DNA from: Batrachochytrium dendrobatidis JAM81
Taxonomy: Eukaryota; Chytridiomycota; Chytridiomycetes; Rhizophydiales
Length of the DNA: 64,000 bases
Assembly (NCBI RefSeq): GCF_000203795.2
Contig: NW_006281118.1
Coordinates: 124,001-188,000, forward strand
Direction: 5' to 3'
Made by a program: the position numbers and the translations under genes. Shown one piece after another: positions 1-10,928 of the stretch; position 1 is the stretch's first letter, and every line of letters starts with the position of its first letter. The notes under the pieces are model-generated. The model was not told the origin of the DNA and made no database searches. It was given only the letters and a program-made list of their open reading frames with translations.

Positions 1-409
1 CCACTAGAGACTGTCACTCCTAATAAAAATCCAAACATACTGTGTAGCAGTGTCAATCATCACATTGAACATTCCACAAGGTTTAGAATAATAAAAGATG
101 CAGTTGTTGAAATGCATGGTAATCGATTAGCAAAACAGCCAGAGTTGAACATTTAGATCTGCATGATAATTGACATTAATGTGACCAGACAAAAGCATCC
201 AGCAACGATCCCAGTAGATGGCAAGATTGTACTATCAATGCATTTAAAAAGTGCGTCGACTCGACTCACCCGCCACGAACATATCCAACCTGGCGTACAA
301 TAACAGGCCGTTGAACAGCAGACAAAGGAGGAACAGAAGCTTCGGTTGACAGCAAGCGACGGCCAGCACCAAAAAGCCTTGTGCGAAGTAATGGAAGTCC
401 AGCAGCCAT
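1..409 (-). CDS. 5' part of an unidentified mitochondrial-type membrane protein (continues beyond window)
   Basis: Exon 1 runs from the ATG at 409 down to 270, followed by a GTGAGT donor at 269. An intron ends with CAG at 40-42, and exon 2 continues from 39 off the left edge of the window. The reading frame stays open across the junction. The N-terminus starts MAAGLPLLRTRLFGAGRRLL: it is rich in Arg and Leu with no acidic residues, as expected for a mitochondrial presequence. After a short linker comes VGYVRGG and then a glycine-rich hydrophobic stretch (GFLLGVTV), which looks like the start of a membrane helix. I do not recognise the family. A copy of the dispersed element with TTACGTGAA core lies directly upstream of the ATG (410-434), in sense orientation. 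The splice junction is well supported; the mitochondrial location is inferred from composition only. Confidence 0.55.
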
Positions 410-434
410 TTTACAGCCTATATTCACGTAAAAT
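410..434 (-). repeat. Dispersed short element, copy 1
   Basis: On the minus strand this copy reads TTTTACGTGAATA then GGCTGTAAA and runs straight into the ATG at 409 of the leftmost gene. Orientation is sense relative to that gene. It is one of about 14 related copies in the window. Confidence 0.6.
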
Positions 435-626
435 GGAATACTTTTTTGTATTCATCTTGCATGACTTTCCTTTGAATAAAAGCTGAATGTTTGGTTTATT
501 AGACATTCTCGATTCAATCAACACAACGATCATCATAGAATACAATCAAACTTGATTTTAAATCAAGATTGACTTCTTTTGGCACAACTACACCTTACAC
601 GATCGACAGGTTTGACACTAGTATTT

Positions 627-652
627 CATTTTACGTGAACATGACTGTTAAT
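627..652 (+). repeat. Dispersed short element, copy 2
   Basis: Plus-strand copy beginning CATTTTACGTGAACATGACT. It lies 314 bp upstream of the SEM1 start codon in sense orientation. With copy 1 it forms a divergent pair between two divergent genes. Confidence 0.6.
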
Positions 653-965
653 ATAAATAATCAAGAGTACAGATGGAGAATCTGAATATACGTTCAAGCT
701 TGAACTTGTTGGTTTATTACTATTAGATCTGATGCGATTTCTATTACTGTCTTGTATTCAATTTCAAGTGTATTCTAAAATGAACACAAGATTCAGACTC
801 CATCAGATTGATTCAAATCGCTGTTTTGATTGTCACTACAACTGTCTCGAGTGTAAAACTATTCTTATAAACCATCCGCTGAGGATAAAGTCAATCGTCA
901 ATTTCAACCATCCGCGACGTACTTGCAACTTCACCCATAACTACAACTCATATTCACTACACTCA

Positions 966-1671
966 ATGCCTGCACCTGCAACTACCACTCCTGCTGGAAA
1001 GAAGACTACACCAACAGAAAAGGCAAAAGTATTGCCTGATTCTAAAAAAGTTCAGCCAGAAGTCGCTCTGGAAGATGATGACGACTTTGAAGACTTTCCT
1101 GCTGAGCGTGAGTGTTTTGATTATCTGCCAGTCAGAGCATGATATCGCAGTGCTGCATATCCTACCATTATTTATCAGTGTATCTGGTTAGACCTTTGAG
1201 AACAAGTCACTTGTGCTAGACTGTTTGGCTAGGGTTCATGTTTTTACTGAGCTCGCATCTTTTTGTATCTCCATCTTCTTGATATAATTCTACTTGCATT
1301 AGCGATTTTGCCATGCATGCTATATAAGTTGTAAGTTTCTGATAGCTAACATCAGCCGAATTCTTGACTTGTGCCAAATAGCCTGGACAGACGCGGACCA
1401 AGAACTTGGCAGTTTGCATCAATGGGAGGATACTTGGGAAGACGATGATGAGGCCGAGGATCTCGCTATTCAACTCAAGTAAGTATTTGATATTATTCCA
1501 TGTTTCAACAACTGCATAGTTTTCATCTTAAATCATCAGAGTGGCAGATTCAACTCCAAGTAGTAGGACTGTTTTAAGATTGGTTACTGATTTGCAAACT
1601 GCTGTTTCTGGATAATCATCATGTTTAGAGCCGAGGAGAAGAAGCGTGGTGTAGCACCTATGAGAATGTGA
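966..1671 (+). CDS. SEM1: 26S proteasome complex subunit SEM1/DSS1
   Basis: Three exons (966-1107, 1382-1478, 1629-1671) join to 93 codons, phases consistent, with GTGAGT and GTAAGT donors. The protein has a low-complexity Lys/Thr/Pro N-terminus, then the SEM1/DSS1 core: an acidic EDDDDFEDFPAE block, a Trp in PWTDADQE, and a second acidic/Trp block HQWEDTWEDDDEAEDL, ending in a short basic tail. This is the usual layout of the family: a small intrinsically disordered protein of the 19S proteasome lid, which is also known to bind BRCA2-type recombination proteins and the TREX-2 mRNA export complex. The frame is also open upstream to an ATG at 732, but that stretch has no family resemblance and contains ordinary AT-rich leader, so 966 was chosen. 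The gene is divergent from the leftmost gene. Identification is by motif recognition and is strong. Confidence 0.9.
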
Positions 1672-2111
1672 TTTTGCAGTAGTCAACCCATTGGAAATGG
1701 AGACTTGGTGGATGCCGGTTGCACTTGTCTGTTTGCAATATTTAAGATTTGTTTGAATGAGATTGCATCCGACTCTTGAAATCCAGAAAATTTAAATCCC
1801 AAAATATAGTTTATTCTTTTTTAAAGTTTTTCTTGCTAAAAATCGACTGTATGGCTTGTACCAATGCAGTTGAAAGGGGATAGACGATTCCCTTTGATTT
1901 AAATTAATATTACTACAGTTCTGTTTGGAGGGTAGCCATTGATAGTTGAGTAGTTGGTTTGGACGCAAGCATATCTTTTGAAAATTCGTTTGAAAGCGAT
2001 GCCTTGAGTGCTTCTAACCCTGTCACTTCCTATTTCACATACAACAGTGTAAGTACATTGATCATTGATTCCAATGGCAGACAGCCATAGTTGTGGTCAA
2101 TGAGAACCCAT
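1672..2111. other. Convergent intergenic region
   Basis: 440 bp between the 3' ends of SEM1 (+) and the RhoGEF/RhoGAP gene (-). No coding signal or RNA gene was seen. It presumably holds the two 3' UTRs and polyadenylation signals. Confidence 0.5.
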
Positions 2112-5100
2112 TCATAAACTTGCCTGTTTCAGCACTCGCGACTTTGCAATCAAACTCTGGTTTTCAAAGGCAAATTGCTGCATCTTTTCTTCCGACATTT
2201 TCATTTCAATGCCTCTGCTACACATACCCTCAGTGATCTCATCCATAAGACCTTGAGCAATATTTAATGGCTGAGAAATGTCGATCCACGTAGCATCACG
2301 ATGAGTGTTTGTCTGTTTGAGATTCTCAATATGCAGCTCTGTCAGAGAATCTAGTAACGCCAAAGAAGTTGCTTCCGCTACAGCACTATCGATATCAGAA
2401 TGCTTAGCACACGTATTGGGTTGTGGTTGATACGATACAAGCGTTTTCCCACGACCGAGTATATCAGTTGGTTCATCATCCAGCTCAATTTCATCATTCA
2501 AACTTTCTTTTACCTGAAATTAAAACAACAACAATATAAATCATATGTTAAAAGGTATTTGGTAAACAAAAAAACAATGTCAAAGGTCCAGCCATTTGGT
2601 CGTATACTTGAACCGTACATTTAAAACATTGGCTTGTTTCTTGCAAGATGCTAAATTCATAAGCATATCCGAGTCACTACTGCTTTTCACGACTGTGGCT
2701 GTCTGAATTAAAGGAATGTCGCTCATACTACGATGTAGTTGCTGTGTAATGGTGTTGATTTCCTTTTTAAGCTCTCCAATAGCATTGATGTGCGATTCCG
2801 TATTCTCCAATAATTTTTTGCGAAGAAAATGAGATACATGATTCTCTGATACTGTATCAGGATACAACACGGGAGTTTCTTGCACACATGTCTATAGTTT
2901 CCATCAAGTATTAAATAGATGTCAGATTGAAAATAGATACATACACAAGGTTGAACTATACACGAGCCAGCAAAAATCAATTTACTTGAATATCGTTGAC
3001 ACTCAAATGACTATCGCTTGGCTCCAAAATATCAACTTTCAAAGTTGGCGCTCCATTTAAAACCGGTTTGGATTTCGTAACCGCTTCAGTTTTAATAGAC
3101 TCCGGTTTGCAATCATCTGTTACCAATACAAAAATATTTTTAGTCAACAAATCCCATACACCTTTTAAATTTATGCTTTACTAAAGTACAAACCATACCA
3201 AGGAAAACTCTATTGTCGGACTCGTTCAAAATAAAACTAAGTTCTTTTTGATGGCAGTTTTGATCTTCAATTGATAATGGTTTAGTTTCATCCACTACAT
3301 CATGCAGAAGCTTTGACGAATCAATTGGAGTAGCTAAGAATTCACCATGATAGATTAGATCTCTATTGATCCCAAACAGGTAGGTATGTATCAATTTCAA
3401 ATGGTAACAATGAAAACAAACCTGATCCATTTTCCAACTCGGCTTCTTCGGCAAAGATCAAATCATAGTTCCAGATCAAACATTCCAAAGCTATAACTGA
3501 TACATCCATGAGACACTTGGAGGTGCTCTTAAAATAAAGCGGATGATTAATGATATAGGGCAAAAGCGCAGTAGCCAATTGTGGACCTGTCGTTTTATTT
3601 ACATGCGAATTGTCCATAATTCTAAAAACAGAAACGCATGAGAACAGTTATGCTTGATATAGATTGAACTGAGAGTATAGGTTGAAACTTACATTCGCCA
3701 GTGACGGAGCAAAGCATGACAGAATTTACGCTGAGAAAAACACATGCTTTTGAAAATGGCTGTAAAATGAGGAACCAACTCCGAGTCCGATGTTTCGTGT
3801 TCTGTTTTAATTAAACCAGTCAGAGTTGGTGGTGTTTACTAGTTTGGAAAATTTCCAATTTTACAGCTAAAATACCAATACTATAAATTCAACGCATTGC
3901 TTTTTACCTGCAGCATAAAGTATGTTGCTTTTAAAAGGCTCGGGAAGAAACAGTCCTGGAGTGTGTACTGGATTCAGCGTTATTTTTAGTGCGGTAGCAA
4001 TATCGTCAATTCCATACAGACTCAGATTTTTCAGTGCCATCTCAGGAAATTCTGCAAATACCACCATACAAGATTAGTATAAGCCGCGTAAAGTTTATCA
4101 GTCAAATATAGTATTAGAGATAATAGTCAATCAATGAAGCAATAAAAGTCTGCGCTGCTTACGTTTGAGACTGGCCAAAAGTTTATCTGCATTACCGTGA
4201 TTTCTATATACCCCGACAGAACTACGTCCATGATTTTCAATGTATTCTGCAAGCTTGAGAACAATATCATAGCTACCATATTCAACAATATCCACTCCAT
4301 GATATAGAATCGTGTGTCCTATTATCCCCAAAATAGTAACAAGCCGACAAATGTGTATAAGCAATTATGCGTAGTCAACTTTAAACAATGATACAAAGTG
4401 CTGTACTATCATACCTGGTTCTGGGCCATCAATTTTAGTGACCTGCTTTTTTGTCTTGACAGTCATGGTACGCCACGATCGAGTCAAAATATTAGGCGAA
4501 CCAGTTTGAATACGCATCTCTGACATCACGACGGAATTTGACTTTGCAAATGACGATGCTTGTGAGGGCATAGCAGTACTTGGAGGCGGCATTTCAGGAC
4601 GAGACAAGAATTTGGTTGGTGCAGCAGGGATCCCACCACGACTTGCTACCGAAACTGATACAGCCTTTGAAACAATTGATTCGGGTTTTTCACCTATGGA
4701 TACACGGTGATCAAAAGTCTGCGCGGCTCGTAAACCTTCGGTACCAGTACCAGTAGTAGAAGCAGATACTTGATTATCAATGATAAAACTTGGTGTAATG
4801 GATAGTCCTGATGATTCTCGGGGAATATATGGCGTATTCGTATGAAAAGTTTGTGTTCGAATATGCTTAGACCGGTCCTGTGCAGTGCTATGTCGGTTAA
4901 GACGAAAGAGTTTTCCACTCATAATAGACATAGTTCGTGAAAGAATAGATTCTGAACGTTTAAGGGGTTTTCCTTGCACTGGAAAAGCACCACTAGCATT
5001 CTTGTCTTCATCAGGATGGAAATTCGACGCAGTCGATAGTGTACGAGACGGCTTGATCAATGATCTACGTACAAACGATTTCTCACGGTTCAAGTCATGC

Positions 5101-8100
5101 GAAACTTTTGGAAACATTTTCGAGATAGAAGTGAGGTGCTGCTCAGTTTGAATATATCTATTAGTCGAACGAAATTTACTATCCAAACCGCAAAGCTTGG
5201 ATACGTTTAAAACTTATATTACAACAGAATATTGGATTTGTATTAGTTTTACATATTGAATTATACTCTCGGTTTAAATAAAATGCATATTGATATAAAC
5301 AGGCTACTCAAACCAGCCAATTCTTACGTGATAAAAGTAGTTCAGGTTTAAATTTGTTATACTCGGTAAAAGGTCTGACACAAGTAGGTAGAGAAACAAC
5401 TGCATTGATTTTCTCAGATTCGGCCGTTGTTCGAAGCACAAAGCTAAATTTATTGTCAACTACTTTGATGATTCCAGCCGAGTCTAGATAAATATTTTAG
5501 AAATCGGTTCGTATTAAAATCAAAAAAATGCAATGTAACTTACTGTATACGGATTTACTCTTTTCAAGTATTCCTTGAAGATTTGTTGTATCTTCACAGA
5601 CCACACATAGCACATCTCGCCTCTATTAGATATTTTGCAATTCAACACGTAAAGTTTAATTAGCATTAACATTCAAGTGAAAGGTGTGATTTATGAGAAT
5701 TCCTACAGTTTTGCTAGATAGCTCATTGGTTTCAATCAAGTTATAGTAGATGTCTATATCAGCATATCGCTCCACAAATAGTTGCATATTTTTTTGCGTG
5801 TTATCATGACCTAATTCAAAGTAATGCTCAAAGTAAGCATACATCATAATGAAATGATCAATTACAAAACTCTAAACATACTTGTAGTTGCATGGTGTGT
5901 GTAGCTACGACATATCTTATAGTGGCGAAAGCGACGCAAAAACGTATCTTTGTCATCTTTGCAATTGGCTTCAAACGCTGCTTCTATGCGAATAAAGTCT
6001 GATCCTGTCTCGTGTTTTGCCTGCTCAACAATACGAAATTCTAGGCTCATAAAATTTAGTCTGCATCACTATCAAAGTATTTTCAAAACAAAAAAGCCGG
6101 ATTTACCTTTGCTGTCAATATCAATCACTTGAATGCAGTCAAGATCGTACTTTTTGCTGAATGTATAGTTGTATTTAGGCTCTGAGCCAGATTGATTTTT
6201 TACAAATTCACTGCTGCGAATCAGACCTTTGTGCTGAATAGCGGGTTGTCGAGAAAGTACTATGATGAAATTATTGAACAAAATAAGCGACACGGCAACT
6301 TTAGTTGTGGATGATGAATCCAGTCTTGAAGCGTGTATATCATATACATATCGAGTACCCGAGCTGACCATCTAAAAATATAAGTTCCAAAATAATCTTA
6401 GCACTGCTTTTGGTTTAAATATGTTTAAGCATGTTTGAGATTCAAAGTAATCGAGTCTCTTGATATTCGATTGTTTCAGGAAGCGCAATAGTTCAAAGCA
6501 GCATACCTGACCACTTGTTCCAATGGCTTTGTCCATTGCAAACAAAAAACTCTGCTGACTTTCTTTGTACGTAGATCGATCGATTAAAAGTGCCAAGTGT
6601 GAAAGCCCATCATATGCTTTTTGGATAGCTTGCATATCGACATGGTCGACAGCAGTGTTTTGTAAAAGTCGGTTGAAAGTAGAAACCAACTGTGGTATGC
6701 GTTGTATGGGTACTATCATTAGCGAATTTAGTGTTGCATCAATGTTAAATATCTTTGATATTTTTTTGCATGCACGCTGTTTCAGGCATTACAGATGATT
6801 AGTAAAATCTAGTATCTAATAGCTTATTTTTGTATAAATACAAGTGTCTATTTCAACTGCACAACTTTAATATCTACCTGAATAAATTCAATAAATTCTT
6901 GCGAGTCCGGCTGATCGACTAGGGATACAATATAAAACTCTTTGCTATACGAGATATATGGGATTTCAAGAGATTGTACCTAAAGTATTGATAAAACAAG
7001 CCAGGTCAACTCGCAAATTACTCAACAAGCGTATCAAGGATCAAGTCATACTACTCAAAGATTGACTTTACATACATGAGTGCTATAAATATTAGCCAAT
7101 TCAAGCACGCTAATATTTTCGTGTTTTTGAATATCCGCTACAATTGCTTCGTGCCTAGATATCAGTGCTTCAATAGATGGAAAACGTCTTTTTGCAAGAA
7201 GCAACGACGTAAATCCGCTTTTTTGATGATTATTCAATGTAGCCATATAGATCTCCTGTAAATGACAAAATAAAGAGTCTTGTTATTACTTCAAGACAAC
7301 ATATTACTGAAATATAAATGACTGCATACTACATATTTACCTGCTGATACGCCTTCATCTTTTCTAAACAAGATGTTTCTAGTTTAAGAAGCTCTTTTAA
7401 AATGTTTTTTCGGTTCTCTTCATTATGTTTAAACTAAACCCCATAATTAAAGTTTAGCATATGAAATAAATCAAGCTCCTTATAATCTAAACAAGATTAA
7501 AACCAATCTTACCGCTATACACTGCTCTTTAGGGGGCGGTGTGATGGCCCTAGAAACCAATTCTAAGCATAAACATGAGTATGCATCGCGTTGTATACGT
7601 TGTAAACTCATACACAACGTTTGGATAAAACCAGATATTGTGCACTCTAAAAATCAAAGTCACTTACCCAAATCCACAAATACGGGACTTTTTGAAAGTA
7701 CAGGCACAATAAAATCCTGTGCTGGTATTCCAAACATGGGTTTGATCATTTCCCATTTGGATTGATAGGCTGTTTTAAATATATGCAACATTCAAAATAA
7801 GACAAGAATCCATTGAAGAACAGTACCTAACACTGTAAACATCGTGTAACGTACCTTTGCTTGTCGTAAACCCTGGATCCAAAATAACATCTACAATGAT
7901 ATGATTCAGAGGTTCTTCCTAAATAAAATCAGCAAATTTCATAGTTTCAGATCACTTGCAGACATTAAAGATTCAATAAACACCTTGATGGTCCATTCAC
8001 TTACAAAACGGGCTCCGGCCAATCGAAGTGCCCTTTCCAAAGGCTCACTTGTTTTGGTAATGTATGAAGAATGAATTGCTTTGGCCGTCATTTCAACAGC

Positions 8101-9148
8101 TAATTCATTGGATACACAATTGGACTGTATTGCAGCAGTTACTCCCGGATGGATAAAATCTCGCGATAAAGCAGCGGCTATTTGAGGTGATAGCAAATAT
8201 CGTTTGATTATGGCTTCTGCAGCACTATGCATGTTGTTTACAGATTCTGGGGCTGCGTTGATATCTGTTTTATCAACTTGGATTGACATGAAGGCCTGTT
8301 ATATAATGGGTTTATACATTTTCACCAAAAAATAGTTAACCCGTGAAATCCAAAGTTTATATCACAACGTTACAGAGGTAATAGTAACTTACAGCACAAG
8401 TATATACATTGCCAATCCATACGTCATTGACTAGTGAAAGGCCAAGACATCCATGACCAATTTTTTCAAGCATGAAAAACATGACATGCTGGTCTACATA
8501 TTCAGATAATAAATCACAGTAAAAGGAGGTGCAATATTAAAATTAGACTGTTGACTCTATCCTTGGTTTAAATGGCATATCAGCTGACAAAAGCAAAATA
8601 GCTTTACTTACCTTTAATAGATTTTACAGAGAGGTCAGTATGTGATGAATATTTTGCGTATTGGCTCATTTGAGATGAAAGTGTTGCCATGGATGGTGAG
8701 CGTGCAGAGAATTTATACAACGAAAGTGGACTAATTTCATATTCCCATCCTGCACTTGTAAGCCGAGTTGCTTCTTCCTATGTTGATAAAACAGTATTCA
8801 GTATGGTTAGCCAGTAATAATATTTGTATAATGATACTGAGCAAAATATCGGCATGTCAACACAGTAGATGAATCATATAATCAAACTGGCAGTATCGGG
8901 TGCAATGCCATGTTTCATTCAGTATAGTTGGCAAGAAATGAATGCACCGCATTAATTTGTAGAGCCGTTTCATTATGGAAATATAAGAATCAAGGATATA
9001 AAAGGATAGTACTGGATTTTGGACATACCACTGGTGAGTTTTCCGTATTGTCAAGGAGTGCGACAGAGTCGTCTGCAATACAAGCCAATGGCTCGCGACT
9101 ATTACTACCACTTCTTGGATTGAGCATATTAGAGATACTTCTAATCAT
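2112..9148 (-). CDS. BCR/ABR-like RhoGEF (DH-PH) plus RhoGAP multidomain protein
   Basis: A gene of more than 20 exons. The ATG is at 9148. I traced exons 9029-9148, 8612-8777, 8393-8493, 7960-8295, 7855-7918, 7668-7769, 7513-7562, 7341-7433, 7076-7255, 6878-6979, 6507-6776, 6107-6371, 5882-6040, 5671-5810, 5544-5622, 5328-5483 and 4415-5212 with phases that agree. Residues about 314-500 form a DH (Rho guanine exchange) domain, whose signature is IVPIQRIPQLVSTFNRLL. A PH-like segment follows (about 529-660), then a beta-rich region to about 800 that could be C2-like, and a Ser/Thr-rich linker. Next is a RhoGAP domain from about 1060, with the arginine finger in GVYRNHG and ELPEPLL-like LFLPEPF; its last helices are encoded near 3480-3700. 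The C-terminus (2112-3100) is coiled-coil and acidic. The order matches animal BCR/ABR, which both activate and inactivate Rho-family GTPases. The first 313 residues are unrecognised. Exon 4 appears to use a GC donor (7959). Exon limits below 4415 are approximate. Confidence 0.8.
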
Positions 9149-9553
9149 ACGCTACTTTGGAATGTTTCAAGAGCAAGTCAGGTTTGGACAGTATAGCAAG
9201 CAATAGCGTATGAGCAAGGGGATTTTTGTGCAATGATAGATACAGTCTGTTACTCCAGGCAAATATGGATGTACTGCGCAAGATTCAAGGTTGAACTATA
9301 AAGACTAATTCGGTATCAGGTTCTAGATATAAAAGTGATAGACTAATAGGTTCGGTAAACGAGCAACTGTCACTATTGGAATGGGTTGGCAAGAGTGAGT
9401 TCAAGTAAATGGTCGAGTTGGATCAATTCAACCGACGCGTTGCTGAATCTCGAGTCAACGCGAAGGGGTGCTTATTGTGCCTGAGGACACGGTTTATTAG
9501 AATTTGCAATTGATCGGCTTATCATTGCTACATAGCAGACGAATAGTTTCGAA

Positions 9554-10012
9554 ATGGTTGCACAGAAACAACCTTTATTGGACGAAGAAGATGCATTCAC
9601 ACCTCTTGCATTACAGGCACTCACTGAAATATTTCAAAGGTTTGACCTGGATAATGACGGCGTTTTTTCTCAACAAGAGATTGATGCATTTGCAATAGCA
9701 TCAAATGGCAAAAAGGTGTTGCTAATTGATTAAAACTGGCTTGTTGACCATTACAAAGATGATTGTTGCTAACTAGTTTTGTGCTGTTGATTTTGCCGCT
9801 ATTCATGCTGTGCAAACTAATCTTTCTAGTTTGATGATGCAACACTTGAAGAAATCAGACAATACTTTGACATTGATACAAGCAACCAATTGACTCTTAA
9901 AGGATTCTTGGAGATGTTTCAGATGCAAACACTGGGAGAGCAAGAAGAGACCTGGAGGGATTTAGCAAAGCATGGCTACGATGAGCAACTTCGACGAACT
10001 GTAATCCCTTGA
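9554..10012 (+). CDS. Small EF-hand protein with Miro-like C-terminus
   Basis: Two exons, 9554-9715 and 9830-10012, both phase 0, give 114 residues. The first EF-hand loop DLDNDGVFSQQE is complete: D at 1, 3 and 5, and E at 12. The second (DIDTSNQLTLKG) lacks the final acidic ligand and is probably degenerate. The tail after it, GFLEMFQMQTLGEQEETW followed by RDLAKHGYDEQL, resembles the segment that follows the EF-hands in Miro/Gem1 mitochondrial Rho GTPases, where a helix carries a Glu-Thr-x-Trp then Gly-Tyr signature. No GTPase domain is present, so this is a stand-alone calcium-binding module. Function is unknown; a calcium sensor is the inference. It starts about 400 bp from the divergent RhoGEF gene. 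The acceptor of the single intron (CTAG at 9826-9829) was chosen because it keeps the second EF-hand in frame. Confidence 0.75.
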
Positions 10013-10036
10013 GGTATCAAGGATATATGAGATATA

Positions 10037-10062
10037 TATAGCTATATTCACGTAAAATAAAA
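10037..10062 (-). repeat. Dispersed short element, copy 3 (partial)
   Basis: Minus-strand copy with the TTTTACGTGAATATAGCT half retained and the GGCTGTAAT half degraded. It lies just after the EF-hand gene stop codon. Confidence 0.45.
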
Positions 10063-10435
10063 TACTAAATAAGAGTATTAAATATATAAGACAGTCATAT
10101 TTTATTGATACCAATCTTATTGAGCAAGATTGTCTTTTAAACTCATTCATTCTTCGGTATCTATGCTCGTTTTGTACAAAAATACCGAGTGTTCACATCA
10201 GTAATCCCATATCCTTGACATCTCAACCTCCATTTTTCTTTTTCAGAAACGAACATTTAAACACTGGGTGACTGGAATGCAAACAACTGCTGCATTCCAA
10301 GGATATGCTGAACTAGAACTAAAACGTATCTGATATTAGGATACAACAGAGCTCCAATAAAAGTAATTGATGTCCAATAACAACGAATATGTAACGATTG
10401 TCTATTTGGGAGCAACATAGCCATTACAAGTGTTT

Positions 10436-10465
10436 CATTTTACGTGAATACGGCTGTAATAAAAT
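10436..10465 (+). repeat. Dispersed short element, copy 4
   Basis: A best-preserved copy: CATTTTACGTGAATAC followed by GGCTGTAATAAAATGG. Sense orientation relative to the membrane protein gene at 10929. Confidence 0.65.
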
Positions 10466-10760
10466 GGTTTAAATTGATTGATAGCATCGTCTTTTAAACT
10501 CCTTGACAAGGCTACAAATCCACTGGTTAAACATGATTTACCAACTGTCCAACAAAGGGCAATGTTGTGGGGCTTAGAGCTTTGCTGTACAGCCTTGTAT
10601 TGCCTATTTTTGGCCCTATTGAAAATCACTAGTAAAAATGATGGATGCGGCGTGCAATTCCAGACATGTCACAATCAATTTCTAGTAGGAAGCCGCAATG
10701 ATATTTAACTTGTTTATTCTGAAGCAAAAAAGAAAAGAACTGCAAGATAAATACAAGTTC

Positions 10761-10790
10761 CATTTTTACACGAATACGGCTGTAATAAAG
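10761..10790 (+). repeat. Dispersed short element, copy 5
   Basis: Reads CATTTTTACACGAATACGGC then TGTAATAAAG, 139 bp upstream of the 10929 start codon in sense orientation. The preceding 20 bases (GCAAGATAAATACAAG) also match the flank of the copy at 63721, so the repeat is longer than its core. Confidence 0.6.
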
Positions 10791-10928
10791 GAAAGCTTGT
10801 CAAGCTTATTCCATTTTGCTATTTATATTGAATATATATTGAAAAACGCATTGTCTGACTGGTTTCATAGAAGCAGTGAATTACACTGCCATCATCGACG
10901 CTTTAGAATTTTGATCATCCAGTTTATA

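Larger units (their letters stand above)
10013..10928. other. Repeat-bearing intergenic region
   Basis: 916 bp with no convincing gene. It contains three copies of the dispersed short element (10037-10062, 10436-10465, 10761-10790). It also holds a second conserved block near 10272-10345, with GCAAACAACTGCTG and later GGATACAACAGA, that recurs at 21745, 23638 and 24779. The region looks like the remains of a longer dispersed repeat. The frame of the next gene is open upstream to 10698, but that part covers repeat sequence. Confidence 0.5.

Noticed and set aside
732..965. Upstream in-frame extension of SEM1
   Set aside because: The frame is open, but the peptide has no SEM1 similarity and the sequence looks like leader; ATG 966 gives a normal-sized family member.
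10698..10928. Upstream in-frame extension of the membrane protein
   Set aside because: It covers a dispersed-element copy and would bury the clear signal peptide at residue 78.
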